From NCBI GenBank assembly GCA_012317185.1, contig CP048838.1:1736001-1800000 (forward strand): 64,000 bases of DNA. Direction: 5' to 3'. Below the pieces are notes generated by a model that saw only the letters and a list, made by a program, of their open reading frames with translations, was not told the origin of the DNA and did no database searches. Position 1 is the first letter of the stretch, and each line of letters opens with the position of its first letter. Below are positions 46,572-56,364 of this stretch, one piece after another. The DNA comes from [Clostridium] innocuum (GTDB taxonomy: Bacteria > Bacillota_I > Bacilli_A > Erysipelotrichales > Erysipelotrichaceae). The translations under genes and the position numbers were made by a program.

Positions 46572-47415
46572 GCGACATATGGGAGCCTATTTGTGTGCCA
46601 TGCTGTTATTTGGCACACTGGGCCTGTTTGTACGGCAGGCGCATGTCGCAGGTGATGTGCTGGCCTTTCTGCGAACGCTCATCGGTGCCGCGTTTCTGGG
46701 TGTTCTTCTTTTGCTTCAAAGACATCGCATACAGAAAATCGGTGGCAGGCAGCTGCTGTATGTACTGCTGTCTGCCGCCTTTCTGGGCTTTAACTGGGTC
46801 TTTCTGTTTGAAGCCTATGCCGCAGCTACGATTTCCATTGCAACGGTGATATATTATACAGCACCGCTGCTGGCGCTTCTGGCGGCGGTCTTCCTCTTTC
46901 ATGAGTCTGTAACTTTGCGTATTGTATTGGGCATCGTACTGACGATGGGAGGCCTTTTGTGCATAACGCAGGTAACGGGCACTGCTGTGCAGCTCAAGGG
47001 AATACTGTTTGCGGCTGCCGCTGCACTGTGCTATGCGGGTGTGTTGCTTACAAATCAGTTCCTTCATGATATCGACGGTCTGTACTTTACCTTTTTGCAG
47101 CTGCTGTGCTCTGCAGGTATTCTGTTTGTTTATCTGCTGCTGGAAGGACGCATTCATCTGATACCAGAGCTTCCGGCAGCCTCATGGCCCTGGATCATGT
47201 GTATCGCCGTGGTGCATACCGGAGTTGCCTATGCGCTGTATTTTACTTCACTGCATCATCTTACCAGCTCGCAGGCAGCCGTTGGCAGCTACCTTGATCC
47301 CTGTATAGCGCTTCTATTGTCGATTTTTCTTCTGCGTGAGCCGTCCACCCTGATGCAGGGAATCGGAATTGCTGCCATAGTAGGCGGTATTATAATCAGT
47401 GATTCATCAGCATGA
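46564..47415 (+). CDS. EamA/DMT-family permease
   Basis: 283 residues with ten hydrophobic segments arranged as two EamA repeats (about 1-135 and 145-283). Members export or import metabolites such as amino acids or nucleotide precursors; substrate unknown. The start is a GTG at 46564 overlapping the end of the DUF2779 gene by 8 bases, with GGAGG about 10 bases upstream. The ATG at 46579 is an alternative. Confidence 0.9.
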   Translation: MTKRHMGAYLCAMLLFGTLGLFVRQAHVAGDVLAFLRTLIGAAFLGVLLLLQRHRIQKIGGRQLLYVLLSAAFLGFNWVFLFEAYAAATISIATVIYYTAPLLALLAAVFLFHESVTLRIVLGIVLTMGGLLCITQVTGTAVQLKGILFAAAAALCYAGVLLTNQFLHDIDGLYFTFLQLLCSAGILFVYLLLEGRIHLIPELPAASWPWIMCIAVVHTGVAYALYFTSLHHLTSSQAAVGSYLDPCIALLLSIFLLREPSTLMQGIGIAAIVGGIIISDSSA

Positions 47416-47741
47416 ACCGTGTCTGGTGAATTTTTTTGTCAGCAGTCTTTCTGCCACTGCAGTTTCTTTGACAAAGGCTATACAGCGGGTGAAGACTGCC
47501 TGTGCTGTTCATAAGGGCTTTTCATCAAAGAGCTGCTGATACAGCTGCACAGTGAATACGGGCGGTACTGCCGTAACTTCAGGCAGATGTATCACCTGCA
47601 GAAGCAGGGACTTCCATGGACATAAGAGCCTTGTTTCCTATGAACGCTGTAATCCTCCGGACAAAGGCGGACAAGGGTCACAGGTATACTCTTTCAAATT
47701 CCGCCAAAGCTGTGGTACAATAAGCAAAAGGAAGTGAGCAT
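47416..47741. other. Intergenic stretch before CorA-like gene
   Basis: 326 bases. A possible promoter (TTTCAA 47692-47697, 18-base spacer, TACAAT 47716-47721) lies just before the CorA-like gene. Nothing else was recognised. Confidence 0.45.
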
Positions 47742-48662
47742 ATGCTGTATGATCTTTACCGGAAGCAAAAGACTTCCCCACAGAAAGCAATGGAAGGTCA
47801 GTTTCTGTTTGGCATATACAGGCTGGAGGAATGGAAGGGTCTTGTAGAAGCCTTCGGGTTTTCACCGGGGACCCTTGTGGAGCTGGATCACATGGATGAA
47901 AGCCGCACACTGCATAAGCTGGACAGCTATTACGGCTACTGCTTTGGCTTTGTACATCCGCTGAAAGTCCGCAAGGAAGCCGCAGCAGGTATAGGTTTAT
48001 ACTGCCGGCAAAGGGAAGTGATTCTAATCAGTGAGAATACGGATCAGCTGCTGGATTTTTTTCGACTGCTACAGCAGCTGCCGGCAGCACAGCTCAGTGC
48101 AGAGCATATTCTTTCGCTGTTTTTTGAATACCTTTTGAAGAAGCATAAGGAGGAGCACGATCAGCTCGAGGATTTGATTGAGGAGCTGGATAATGATATT
48201 CTGAATGATAATCTGCAAAATTTCAATCAGCGAATCACCGGAATCCGAAACAGGATTCGCTACCTGCTGCAATATGATGAGCAGTTCAGCGATGTATGCG
48301 AGGAGCTGCTGGAGGATGAAAACGACCTGTTTGCCCGAGAGCAGCTGCACCATCTTCGCATCTGTTCCGATCGGGTGGAACGACTGGGACAGCATACCCG
48401 CACCCTGCGCGATTACAGTGTGCAGGTTCGTGAATCCTATCAGGCGCAGGTGGATATCCGCTTGAATCGCATGATGTATATATTCACGATCGTTACAGTG
48501 ATTTTCCTTCCGCTGACACTGATTGTCGGCTGGTACGGCATGAACTTCACAGGAATGCCGGAGCTGCATTGGAGGTATGGATATCCCTTTGTCATCATTC
48601 TTTCTCTTGTTTCCATCGGCATCTGTGTATGGTCTATTTACCGAAAACGGATACGAAAATAA
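47742..48662 (+). CDS. CorA-family divalent cation transporter
   Basis: 306 residues. A cytoplasmic alpha/beta domain and long helical stalk (about 110-240) lead to two C-terminal membrane helices joined by the signature Y-G-M-N-F (about 266-270), followed by T-G-M-P-E. This is the magnesium-type CorA family; the metal cannot be told from sequence. AAAGGAAG precedes the ATG. Transcribed alone. Confidence 0.92.
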   Translation: MLYDLYRKQKTSPQKAMEGQFLFGIYRLEEWKGLVEAFGFSPGTLVELDHMDESRTLHKLDSYYGYCFGFVHPLKVRKEAAAGIGLYCRQREVILISENTDQLLDFFRLLQQLPAAQLSAEHILSLFFEYLLKKHKEEHDQLEDLIEELDNDILNDNLQNFNQRITGIRNRIRYLLQYDEQFSDVCEELLEDENDLFAREQLHHLRICSDRVERLGQHTRTLRDYSVQVRESYQAQVDIRLNRMMYIFTIVTVIFLPLTLIVGWYGMNFTGMPELHWRYGYPFVIILSLVSIGICVWSIYRKRIRK

Positions 48663-48958
48663 GAGGGAGGCAGACATCACGGATAGCGTATGCGCGTCAC
48701 TCTGGCTGTATTGCATAGGGGAAACGTATGAGGTGGGGCGGTATGTGTAAGGATTTAGACAGGCTTTGCAGGGGACAGGTCATGGATACTCATCGGTTGT
48801 CTGTTATAGGCCTTGTGGGACATCGGTAGAAACAACGATATAGAAATTACTGCCACTCATATATTTGTTTTCGCTCTTATCCAAGCTGTTTTAAAGATAT
48901 AAAGCGGTGAAGGGTAACGAAACATAGGAAGGAATGTGTAAAAAATAGCGGAAATAAG
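48663..48958. other. Intergenic stretch
   Basis: About 295 bases after the CorA-like gene with no feature recognised, followed by the tandem small-RNA genes. Confidence 0.4.
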
Positions 48959-48987
48959 TTGACAAAGGCTAACAAATTGCATATACT
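48959..48987 (+). promoter_or_regulatory. Promoter of small RNA copy 1
   Basis: TTGACA (48959-48964), a 17-base spacer containing GGCTAACA, and TATACT (48982-48987). Confidence 0.85.
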
Positions 48988-48992
48988 AAAGG

Positions 48993-49130
48993 AGAAGTTA
49001 GACAAATATAACAAGATTGTGGTACATTCCTTCTCACGTACTGTATTCTTTTTCCTCTATAACTTTACAACCCAATAATAATCAGCTCTGACTTCTATTT
49101 ATAAAGGACGGTTCCTCGACCGTCCTTTTA
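48993..49130 (+). ncRNA. Candidate structured small RNA, copy 1
   Basis: About 138 bases from the predicted start to the terminator AAAGGACGG / CCGTCCTTT (49103-49128, loop TTCCTCGA). The 5' AGAAGTTAGA can pair with TCTGACTTCT near 49087-49096 as a closing stem of ten pairs with one G-U. No plausible reading frame was seen. CU-rich stretches (CCTTCTC, TTTTTCCTC and the terminator loop) could pair with ribosome binding sites. A second copy lies 334 bases downstream. The family is not one I recognise. Confidence 0.75.
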
Positions 49131-49292
49131 TCTGGAAGACGTGGAATTCAAATGGTGAATTCCACAATGCAACGCCCGATCAAATGCTTAACCAGACTCG
49201 TGAACTTTCTTTTGGACGCAGGACTCTATATTTCATTGTAAGATAGATACGCCTGCTTCCCGGAAGATATGGTGTAATTTTTAAAATAAAAG

Positions 49293-49321
49293 TTGACAAA
49301 GGCTAACACATGGTGTATTCT
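49293..49321 (+). promoter_or_regulatory. Promoter of small RNA copy 2
   Basis: TTGACA (49293-49298), a 17-base spacer again beginning AAGGCTAACA, and TATTCT (49316-49321). Confidence 0.85.
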
Positions 49322-49326
49322 ATAGG

Positions 49327-49463
49327 AGAAGTTAGATAAAACTAACAAGACTGCAGAGCGTTCCTTTCTCACGTGCTGCTGTATTGTATCCTCTATAACT
49401 TTACAACCAATACTATCATCTGACTTCTTTTCTGAAAGGCGGTTTCCTCGACCGTCTTTTTTT
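49327..49463 (+). ncRNA. Candidate structured small RNA, copy 2
   Basis: About 137 bases ending in a terminator AAAGGCGG / CCGTCTTT plus T run (about 49435-49463). The closing stem AGAAGTTAGAT with ATCTGACTTCT has eleven pairs, one more than copy 1, so the pairing is preserved although sequence changed. CCTCTATAACTTTACAACC is identical in both copies. GTTAG can alternatively pair with the nearby CTAAC in a local hairpin, which hints at a switch between two folds. Confidence 0.75.
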
Positions 49464-49638
49464 AGTCCCTTTAAGAAACCATGCAGGCAGCCAGACGGGA
49501 TTAGCATCCTGTCTTATCTCTGGGACAGGCAAGTGTAAGGGCTATCTTAAAAAACATCATCAAAAACACGTAAAATCCGATGGGAGAAGCCGTAAAAGTA
49601 TGGTAAGATTATAGCGCAAGTGAGGAGTGTGTATTGCT

Positions 49639-51522
49639 ATGGCTTTTTTACCAACGACCAGAGAGGAAATGCTGGAGCAGGGATTCGAGAGTGTTGATTT
49701 TGTTTATGTGAGCGGAGATGCCTATGTGGATCATCCGTCCTTCGGCTGTGCAATTATAACGAGAACATTGCAGGCATACGGCTACAGCTGTGCTATTCTG
49801 CCGCAGCCCGACTGGCACAACGATGAGGAATTTACACAATTCGGTGAGCCGCGTCTGGGGTTTCTTGTATCTGCCGGAAATATTGATTCCATGGTGAATC
49901 ATTATTCTGTCAATAAGCGAAGAAGAGATAAGGATTCCTACAGTGATGAGGGAGTTATGGGAAAGCGGCCGGATCGCCCGACCATTGTCTATACGCAGAT
50001 ATTAAAGCGTCTGTTTCCGCATAAGCCGGTTCTGATTGGCGGTATTGAGGCAAGTCTGCGGCGTCTTTCCCATTATGATTACTGGGATGATAAGGTGCGC
50101 AGAAGCATCCTCATCGATTCACAGGCTGATTTATTGATGTATGGGATGGGAGAAAACACCATCATCGAGGTTGCCGATGCATTAAACAGCGGATTGCGGG
50201 CAGAGGATCTCTGCTATATCCGGGGAACCTGCTGGAAAACCAAAGCTCTGGAATACCTGAGCGATTATGTGCTGCTGCCCTCCTATGAAGCGGTGTGTGC
50301 AGATAAGCATACGTATGCAAAGAGCTTTCACATACAGCATGAAAACATTGATGCCATCGCAGCCAGTGTGCTGGTGGAGCCGTATGACGGCTGGTATGTC
50401 GTACAGAATCAGCCTCCGCTGCCGCTGACGCAGGAGGAAATGGATTTCACCTATTCGCTGCCCTACGAGCGCACCTATCATCCTCGCTATACATATATTC
50501 CTGCGATTGAAGAGGTACAGTTTTCCATTGTCAGTAACCGCGGCTGTTTCGGCTCCTGCGCTTTCTGTGCCATTACGCATCATCAGGGACGCGTGATTTC
50601 CACAAGAAGCAGGGATTCCATCGTCGATGAAGCGAAGCGTATTACGGAAATGCCGAATTTCAAGGGCTATATTCATGATGTCGGAGGACCGACTGCCAAT
50701 TTTTCAAGAGAAGCCTGCGATAAGCAGCGGGAATACGGCGCGTGTAAGAATCGGGAGTGTCTGTTTCCCAAGGGCTGTGCAAATCTGAAGGTGGATCACA
50801 GCCGCTATCTGGAAATTCTTCGGGCAGTGCGCGCACTTCCAAGAGTGAAAAAGGTGTTTATCCGTTCCGGTATCCGCTATGATTACCTGATGTATGATAA
50901 AAATGATGAGTTCTTCGATGAGCTTGTACAGCATCATATCAGCGGACAGCTGAAGGTGGCTCCTGAGCATATCAATGCGGCAGTGCTGGATAAAATGGGG
51001 AAGCCGAGAAAAGAGCTGTATCTGAAATTTGTGGATAAATTCAAGCAGAAGAATGAGCAGTTCAACAGGAATCAGTTCATTGTTCCCTATCTTATGAGCT
51101 CTCATCCCGGCAGTGATCTGCAGGCGGCGATCGAGCTTGCCTGCTATCTGAAAAAAATCCACTATACGCCGAAGCAGGTTCAGGATTTCTATCCGACTCC
51201 GGGGACACCGGCAACCTGTATGTATTATACCGGTCTGGATCCGAAGACGATGCGTCCGGTTTATGTTGCACGAAGCTATGAGGAAAAAGCGATGCAGCGG
51301 GCACTGATGCAGTTTACCTATCCGCAAAATTATGATCTTGTCTACAAGGCGCTGAAGACAGCCGGCCGTATGGATCTGGTGGGGAATTCACCGAAATGTC
51401 TGATACCGTATCGCAAGGGGCATACCGGAAATAAGTTTGCAGGAGGAAGACAGAAGGAGCAGCACAGAAAGCCCTATGCAAATAAAGCTTCGAAACCGCA
51501 GCGAGGGGGGAAACGCTCATGA
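49639..51522 (+). CDS. YgiQ-family radical SAM protein
   Basis: 627 residues, the family's usual length. The radical-SAM cluster motif is C-F-G-S-C-A-F-C near residue 305, preceded by a B12-binding-like N-terminal region and followed by the long YgiQ tail with C-K-N-R-E-C-L-F-P-K-G-C-A-N-L. The reaction is not known. The C-terminus is Lys/Arg-rich. The ATG at 49639 has GAGGAG about 11 bases upstream; a GTG at 49627 is less likely. It overlaps the next gene by ATGA. Confidence 0.92.
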   Translation: MAFLPTTREEMLEQGFESVDFVYVSGDAYVDHPSFGCAIITRTLQAYGYSCAILPQPDWHNDEEFTQFGEPRLGFLVSAGNIDSMVNHYSVNKRRRDKDSYSDEGVMGKRPDRPTIVYTQILKRLFPHKPVLIGGIEASLRRLSHYDYWDDKVRRSILIDSQADLLMYGMGENTIIEVADALNSGLRAEDLCYIRGTCWKTKALEYLSDYVLLPSYEAVCADKHTYAKSFHIQHENIDAIAASVLVEPYDGWYVVQNQPPLPLTQEEMDFTYSLPYERTYHPRYTYIPAIEEVQFSIVSNRGCFGSCAFCAITHHQGRVISTRSRDSIVDEAKRITEMPNFKGYIHDVGGPTANFSREACDKQREYGACKNRECLFPKGCANLKVDHSRYLEILRAVRALPRVKKVFIRSGIRYDYLMYDKNDEFFDELVQHHISGQLKVAPEHINAAVLDKMGKPRKELYLKFVDKFKQKNEQFNRNQFIVPYLMSSHPGSDLQAAIELACYLKKIHYTPKQVQDFYPTPGTPATCMYYTGLDPKTMRPVYVARSYEEKAMQRALMQFTYPQNYDLVYKALKTAGRMDLVGNSPKCLIPYRKGHTGNKFAGGRQKEQHRKPYANKASKPQRGGKRS

Positions 51523-51872
51523 AAATCTTTCGTGAGGTACTCGTGATCTTCGGACTGTATTATGTCGGAGAGCTGATCAGTACGACGTTGTCCCTGCCGC
51601 TTCCCGGAAGTCTGGTCGGTATGATTCTGCTGTTTGCGCTGCTGCAGCTGCATATTGTTGAGCTGGAACAGATCGCGACGGTTTCCGATTTTCTACTGGG
51701 ACATCTGCCGTTTTTCTTCCTTCCTGCCGGTGTGGCGCTGATGGCCAGCTTTTCTGCAATGAAGGGCTTATGGATCTGGATGCTGGTCATCTGTCTTGTG
51801 ACAACGATCATCACGATGGGCTGCAGCGGGCGTATCATCCAGCATATGATGGAAAGGAAATCAAAGCCATGA
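51519..51872 (+). CDS. lrgA: LrgA/CidA-type holin-like protein
   Basis: 117 residues with four hydrophobic segments and the family stretch L-P-L-P-G-S-L-V-G-M-I-L-L-F near residue 30. LrgA-type proteins are holin-like and modulate murein hydrolase activity or pyruvate flux in other Firmicutes. It is coupled to both neighbours by ATGA overlaps and pairs with the following lrgB. No LytSR regulator is adjacent. Confidence 0.9.
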   Translation: MKIFREVLVIFGLYYVGELISTTLSLPLPGSLVGMILLFALLQLHIVELEQIATVSDFLLGHLPFFFLPAGVALMASFSAMKGLWIWMLVICLVTTIITMGCSGRIIQHMMERKSKP

Positions 51873-52570
51873 AAGAGCTGCTGAAAAATCCGATGTTCGG
51901 CATCCTGCTTTCGCTGGCAGCCTTTGAGGCAGGACTCTTGCTGCAAAAGAAGACAAAGCTGATTTTCCTCAATCCGCTGCTTACCGCCATCATGATGGTC
52001 ATCGCCATGCTCATGATGAGTGGAATCGGGCTGGAAACGTATCAGCTGGGCGGTGATATCATTTCCTTGTTTCTTGGTCCTGCCACCGTGGTTCTGGCTG
52101 TTCCGCTGTATCAGCAGGTGCACAGCCTGAAAAACTATTTTGTTCCGATCATGGTAGGTATCGTCTGTGGAATTGCTGTCGGACTGGTATCCACGCTGCT
52201 GTGTGCCTGGCTTGTACGGATGGAGCCTGCCATCATTGCCAGTCTCGTGCCGAAATCCATTACAACGCCGATCGGCATGGAGCTGAGTGTTGAACTGGGC
52301 GGTATTCAGGCAATTACCGTACTTGCTATTCTGGTCACCGGAATCATCGGTGCCGTTGTGGCTGAATTTGTTTTCCGTGTTTTTCGCATCGAGCATCCGA
52401 TTGCGCGGGGAATTGCACTGGGCTGCAGTGCCCATGCGATCGGAACCAGCAAGGCTTTGCAGCTGGGGCATGTGGAAGGCGCAATGAGCTCTCTTGCGAT
52501 CGGTGTATGCGGAATTCTCACGGTTTTTCTCGCACCGCCGGTATGGCGTCTGGTATCCGCTTTACTATAA
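51869..52570 (+). CDS. lrgB: LrgB/CidB-type membrane protein
   Basis: 233 residues with about seven membrane segments. Family blocks include P-K-S-I-T-T-P-I-G and A-I-G-T-S-K-A. It works together with LrgA. The ATG at 51869 overlaps the lrgA stop codon. A bidirectional terminator follows. Confidence 0.93.
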   Translation: MKELLKNPMFGILLSLAAFEAGLLLQKKTKLIFLNPLLTAIMMVIAMLMMSGIGLETYQLGGDIISLFLGPATVVLAVPLYQQVHSLKNYFVPIMVGIVCGIAVGLVSTLLCAWLVRMEPAIIASLVPKSITTPIGMELSVELGGIQAITVLAILVTGIIGAVVAEFVFRVFRIEHPIARGIALGCSAHAIGTSKALQLGHVEGAMSSLAIGVCGILTVFLAPPVWRLVSALL

Positions 52571-52596
52571 TTCCATAACTGCATTGCATATGTATA

Positions 52597-52636
52597 AAAG
52601 GCAGGCACACGCATAGTTCGCGAGCCTGTCTTTTTC
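52597..52636. terminator. Bidirectional terminator
   Basis: AAAAGGCAGGC (52597-52607) pairs with GCCTGTCTTTTT (52624-52635, one G-U). It separates lrgB from a minus-strand gene. Confidence 0.85.
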
Positions 52637-52648
52637 GTATCGGTATGC

Positions 52649-53821
52649 TTATATGGGAGGAATATTCAGCTCTTCACTGATTTCAAGCAGTAATCTGCAG
52701 TCACGATTATGCAGTGTGCCATCAATGGGAAGTGCAAGCAGCCTTTGGAATGCACATACATTTTCTGTAAAGGAGGCATTGCTTTGGCTCTTGTTATAGG
52801 CCTTCAATACCTTCCTTAGCAGCATCTCCATGTCCGATTCCTTCAGCTGTTCACATAAGGCAGGGGGCTCACGCTTCAGAATATCAGCATCCTGCAGGCT
52901 GTGGTACAGGTGTTTTGCTTCCTTTTTCAATACCTGCTGCCATTCCGCTTTGGAAGCAGCTGTCCTGCTGCTTTGGCACTGGGCGAGCCAGGCATACAGA
53001 AGCGATTTTCCAAGAAACAGCTTCAGTATTTCATAGCTGCCATTTGTCTCTTGCAGCAGCAGCTCCCATGCATCCCATGGCAGAAGCTGTGAAGGCTCCT
53101 TTGGCAAAGCATTTACAAGCGCCTGCAGTGCGCGCTTCCTGCTGTTGATTTTATCCTTGGCTGCGGCACTGTCTGCACCGCCGGCTTCTATATGAAGCTG
53201 GTTGTACAGCGCAGCTTCGCTTATCTCCTGCTCATCTGTTGCACATACGGGAACACAGGTCTGAAGAAAACGCTGCCACTGTTCTTGCTCGTGTGTCGTG
53301 GAAGAGGCTGTCCCGCAGGCAGCACTCGACATAGAGCAGGACATATGCTTCTCAAAAACCTCCTCAGCGATTTTATATACGCGCTGATGAAGGAGAAGCC
53401 AGGGCGGCAGGAACGCCGGATTCGTCTCCCTTGAAAGCTGCATCCAGATATCCTCCGCGCGCTGACGGAGCAGCTCCGCCGGCAAGGTAGGATTCAGATA
53501 GCGCAGAGCATACAGGAAGGCTTCAAAGGAAAACGACGGTTTGTTTTTTTCATGCAGCTTGTGCAATGATTGTAGCATTGGCTGAGTCTGTATATGCAGC
53601 TTTGGCATCATATAAACGATGAGCTCACTGTGTACACACGGATACAGGGGCAGGACGATATGAGCGGCATGGAAGTGCTTTGCACGGATATCGATTTCAT
53701 ATCCGGCAGTCTGTGTTTCGTCCACATACAATGGGATTTCAGGTGTTCTTCCATCCTCTTTTGTCATGAAGAAATCTTCATAGACAAGAACGCTGTTGTG
53801 CTTCATTGTAATGCGGAGCAT
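52649..53821 (-). CDS. Protein of unknown function
   Basis: 390 residues, no signal peptide or membrane helix. The N-terminal 90 residues look beta-rich (H-N-S-V-L-V-Y-E-D-F-F), the remainder is helical with many Leu, Gln, Glu and Cys (about nine Cys). I do not recognise it. The start is uncertain: neither the ATG at 53821 nor that at 53806 has a clear ribosome binding site, and the frame stays open upstream to about 53945. A bidirectional terminator follows the stop. Confidence 0.7.
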   Translation of the reverse strand: MLRITMKHNSVLVYEDFFMTKEDGRTPEIPLYVDETQTAGYEIDIRAKHFHAAHIVLPLYPCVHSELIVYMMPKLHIQTQPMLQSLHKLHEKNKPSFSFEAFLYALRYLNPTLPAELLRQRAEDIWMQLSRETNPAFLPPWLLLHQRVYKIAEEVFEKHMSCSMSSAACGTASSTTHEQEQWQRFLQTCVPVCATDEQEISEAALYNQLHIEAGGADSAAAKDKINSRKRALQALVNALPKEPSQLLPWDAWELLLQETNGSYEILKLFLGKSLLYAWLAQCQSSRTAASKAEWQQVLKKEAKHLYHSLQDADILKREPPALCEQLKESDMEMLLRKVLKAYNKSQSNASFTENVCAFQRLLALPIDGTLHNRDCRLLLEISEELNIPPI

Positions 53822-54138
53822 GGCATTCGGTATATTGAAAAGTCCCAGACCACAGGTGGCATGGATCTGTAACGTACCTGTTGCGATAGTATCACCCCCT
53901 ACTTTACGGTATGTGAATGCAAAGAAACGGCATGGTGGTTTCGCCTACATCTTTATGTGAATTATGGGATGATTGCATGGAATTATGGATTTCAAAGTAC
54001 AGCTGTTGACCATCCAGGGCTTCCGTATTATAGTATGTGTAAATATTTCATGCAGGGAATATGAAAGGCAAAGGTACGTGCTTTTATAACAAATGAGGAA
54101 GTGATTGCTCATGTACTTCGCTGCAAAATAGCAGTCTC
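53822..54138. other. Intergenic region with ftsH-side promoter
   Basis: 317 bases. TTGACC (54006-54011), a 17-base spacer and TATAGT (54029-54034) form a likely promoter reading toward ftsH. Otherwise nothing recognised. Confidence 0.5.
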
Positions 54139-54420
54139 ATGGATACGATAAATCCTTTGTGCACAAAGGAACTGCGCATGAAAGAAAAGGCGAAGCACAG
54201 GATGATGAAGCACTCGATCATCCGTTTTTATAAAGCGTATGGTGTTACACAGACTACATTTGAAGAAGACACAGCCGGCAGGCTGAGCGACTTGTTTATC
54301 GAGCAGACAGGAAGCTCCACCAGACTCTTTATTTCAAAAGCTCAAAGAACGCCGGATTACGGAATTGCGGATTCCTGGCGGCTGCCGGGGTCCTGCATCA
54401 GGAGGTGCAAACATGAATAA
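54139..54420 (+). CDS. Small hypothetical protein before ftsH
   Basis: 93 codons from an ATG at 54139, or 80 from an ATG at 54178. The product is basic with no domain I recognise and no membrane helix. Its stop overlaps the ftsH start by 8 bases, which would fit translational coupling, but the ribosome binding site is weak and the composition is unremarkable. It could be non-coding leader sequence. Confidence 0.35.
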   Translation: MDTINPLCTKELRMKEKAKHRMMKHSIIRFYKAYGVTQTTFEEDTAGRLSDLFIEQTGSSTRLFISKAQRTPDYGIADSWRLPGSCIRRCKHE

Positions 54421-56266
54421 ACAAAAGAAACCCTTATATTTTTATTATCTGCTGATACTGATTGTCATTGTTGCGGGAAACATGCTGTTTTCCGCAATGG
54501 AACAGAGTCGAATCAAGGATGTCAGCTACAATACCTTTATTAAACAGACAGAACAGAAAAAAATCGACAAGGTGGAAATCGGTGATCAAAGCATCAGCTA
54601 TACGCTGAAAAAGGATGAGAAGACGATTTATCAGACGGAAACGATGGAAACGGATACCGCGCTGTCTCAGCGGCTGTATGATGCCGGGGCAACCTTTACA
54701 AGAGTACACACGAAGGAAATGAATCCCTGGCTGTCCTTCCTGATAACGGGTATCCTGCCGATTATTCTGCTGTTCTGGTTCGGTAACCACATGTTTAAGA
54801 AGATGCAGAAGAAAATGGGCGGTGATGCCATGAGCTTTGGGGGAGGCGGCTTAGGCGGCTTTGGAAAGAGCGATGCGAAAATATATGTAAAATCACAGAC
54901 AGGGAAAACCTTTCTGGATGTGGCTGGACAGGAGGAAGCCAAGGCTGCGCTGCAGGAAATGGTGGAATTTCTCAAAAGTCCCCAACGCTATACCCAGATT
55001 GGTGCACAGATGCCAAAGGGAGCTCTGCTTGTCGGGCCTCCGGGTACCGGGAAGACACTGCTTGCGAAAGCGGTGGCAGGGGAAGCAAATGTACCGTTTT
55101 TCTCAATCAGCGGTTCGGAATTTGTCGAGATGTTTGTCGGGCGCGGAGCTGCCAGAGTCCGTGATCTGTTCAAACAAGCCAGAGAAAAGGCACCGTGTAT
55201 CGTGTTTATTGATGAAATCGACACCATAGGAAAGAAGCGGGATGGTGCAGGTGTGGGTGGTAATGATGAACGGGAACAGACGCTGAATCAGCTGCTGGCG
55301 GAAATGGACGGCTTTGACGGAAGTACCGGCGTCATCCTTCTAGCTGCTACCAATCGCCCGGAATCTCTGGATCAGGCACTGCTTCGTCCGGGACGCTTTG
55401 ACCGGCGCATACCGGTGGATTTACCGGATCTTGCCGGGCGTCAGGCCATTTTGCAGGTACACGCCAAGGATGTTCGCATGGGCAAGAATATTGACTTTCG
55501 TGCAATCGCAAGAGCGACTGCCGGTGCGAGCGGTGCGGAGCTGGCCAATATTATCAATGAAGCTGCCCTGCTTGCGGTCAAGGATAACCGGACACAGGTC
55601 ATCCAAAAGGATTTGGAGGACAGCGTGGAAACGGTGATCGCCGGATATGAACGTAAAAACGCTGTCATATCAACCAAGGAAAAGCTGATTGTATCCTATC
55701 ATGAAATCGGCCACGCACTGGTTGCGGCCAAAGCGAAAAACAGTATGCCGGTAACGAAAATCACGATCGTACCGCGAACAAGCGGTGCACTTGGCTATAC
55801 CCTGCAGGTTCCGGAGGAGGAAAGTAACCTGATCACCAAGGAGGAGGCATTCACCAAAATCATGACCTGCTGCGGCGGACGTGCTGCAGAGGATCTGGTG
55901 TTCCATTCCATCACCAGTGGAGCCAGCAATGATATCGAGCAGGCAACCAAGATTGCCAGAAGCATGATCACGCGTCTGGGAATGAGTGAAACCTTCGGGA
56001 TGACAGCACTGGAAACTGTGAATAATAAATATCTGGGCGGCGATACCTCGCTTGCCTGCAGCGATCAGACAGCAACCCGTGTCGATGAAGAGGTCGTCAG
56101 GCTGATACAGCAGGCCTATGAGGAAGCACGCCGTATTCTGGAGGAGAACAAGGAGAAGCTGCATGAGCTGGCAAAATTCCTGTATGAGCGTGAAACGATA
56201 ACAGGAGAGCAGTTTATGGAAATCGTCAATCGCGTTCCTCAGCTCGAAACAGCACAGAATTTGTAG
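54413..56266 (+). CDS. ftsH: FtsH-type ATP-dependent zinc metalloprotease
   Basis: 617 residues. Two membrane helices (about 8-26 and 103-122) flank an external segment, then an AAA+ module (Walker A G-P-P-G-T-G-K-T, Walker B F-I-D-E-I-D, second region of homology [18 protein letters not shown]) and an M41 protease domain with zinc motif H-E-I-G-H. It degrades membrane and regulatory proteins. AGGAGG precedes the ATG at 54413. It is not next to tilS or hpt, so it may be a second paralogue; this cannot be settled from the window. Confidence 0.95.
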   Translation: MNKQKKPLYFYYLLILIVIVAGNMLFSAMEQSRIKDVSYNTFIKQTEQKKIDKVEIGDQSISYTLKKDEKTIYQTETMETDTALSQRLYDAGATFTRVHTKEMNPWLSFLITGILPIILLFWFGNHMFKKMQKKMGGDAMSFGGGGLGGFGKSDAKIYVKSQTGKTFLDVAGQEEAKAALQEMVEFLKSPQRYTQIGAQMPKGALLVGPPGTGKTLLAKAVAGEANVPFFSISGSEFVEMFVGRGAARVRDLFKQAREKAPCIVFIDEIDTIGKKRDGAGVGGNDEREQTLNQLLAEMDGFDGSTGVILLAATNRPESLDQALLRPGRFDRRIPVDLPDLAGRQAILQVHAKDVRMGKNIDFRAIARATAGASGAELANIINEAALLAVKDNRTQVIQKDLEDSVETVIAGYERKNAVISTKEKLIVSYHEIGHALVAAKAKNSMPVTKITIVPRTSGALGYTLQVPEEESNLITKEEAFTKIMTCCGGRAAEDLVFHSITSGASNDIEQATKIARSMITRLGMSETFGMTALETVNNKYLGGDTSLACSDQTATRVDEEVVRLIQQAYEEARRILEENKEKLHELAKFLYERETITGEQFMEIVNRVPQLETAQNL

Positions 56267-56297
56267 AAAGAAAGCGAAAAGCAGCGCTTTCTTTTGC
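56267..56297 (+). terminator. Terminator of ftsH
   Basis: AAGAAAGCG and CGCTTTCTT form a nine-base-pair stem, followed by TT. Confidence 0.75.
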
Positions 56298-56364
56298 GTT
56301 ATGAAAGGCGTGCTGTGCTATAATAGAGTATGTAAATACATGAAGCAAGCACAAGGAGGGTTCT

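Noticed and set aside
51560..52471. 303-codon minus-strand frame across lrgA and lrgB
   Set aside because: Both plus-strand genes are recognisable and translationally coupled; the antisense product is low-complexity.
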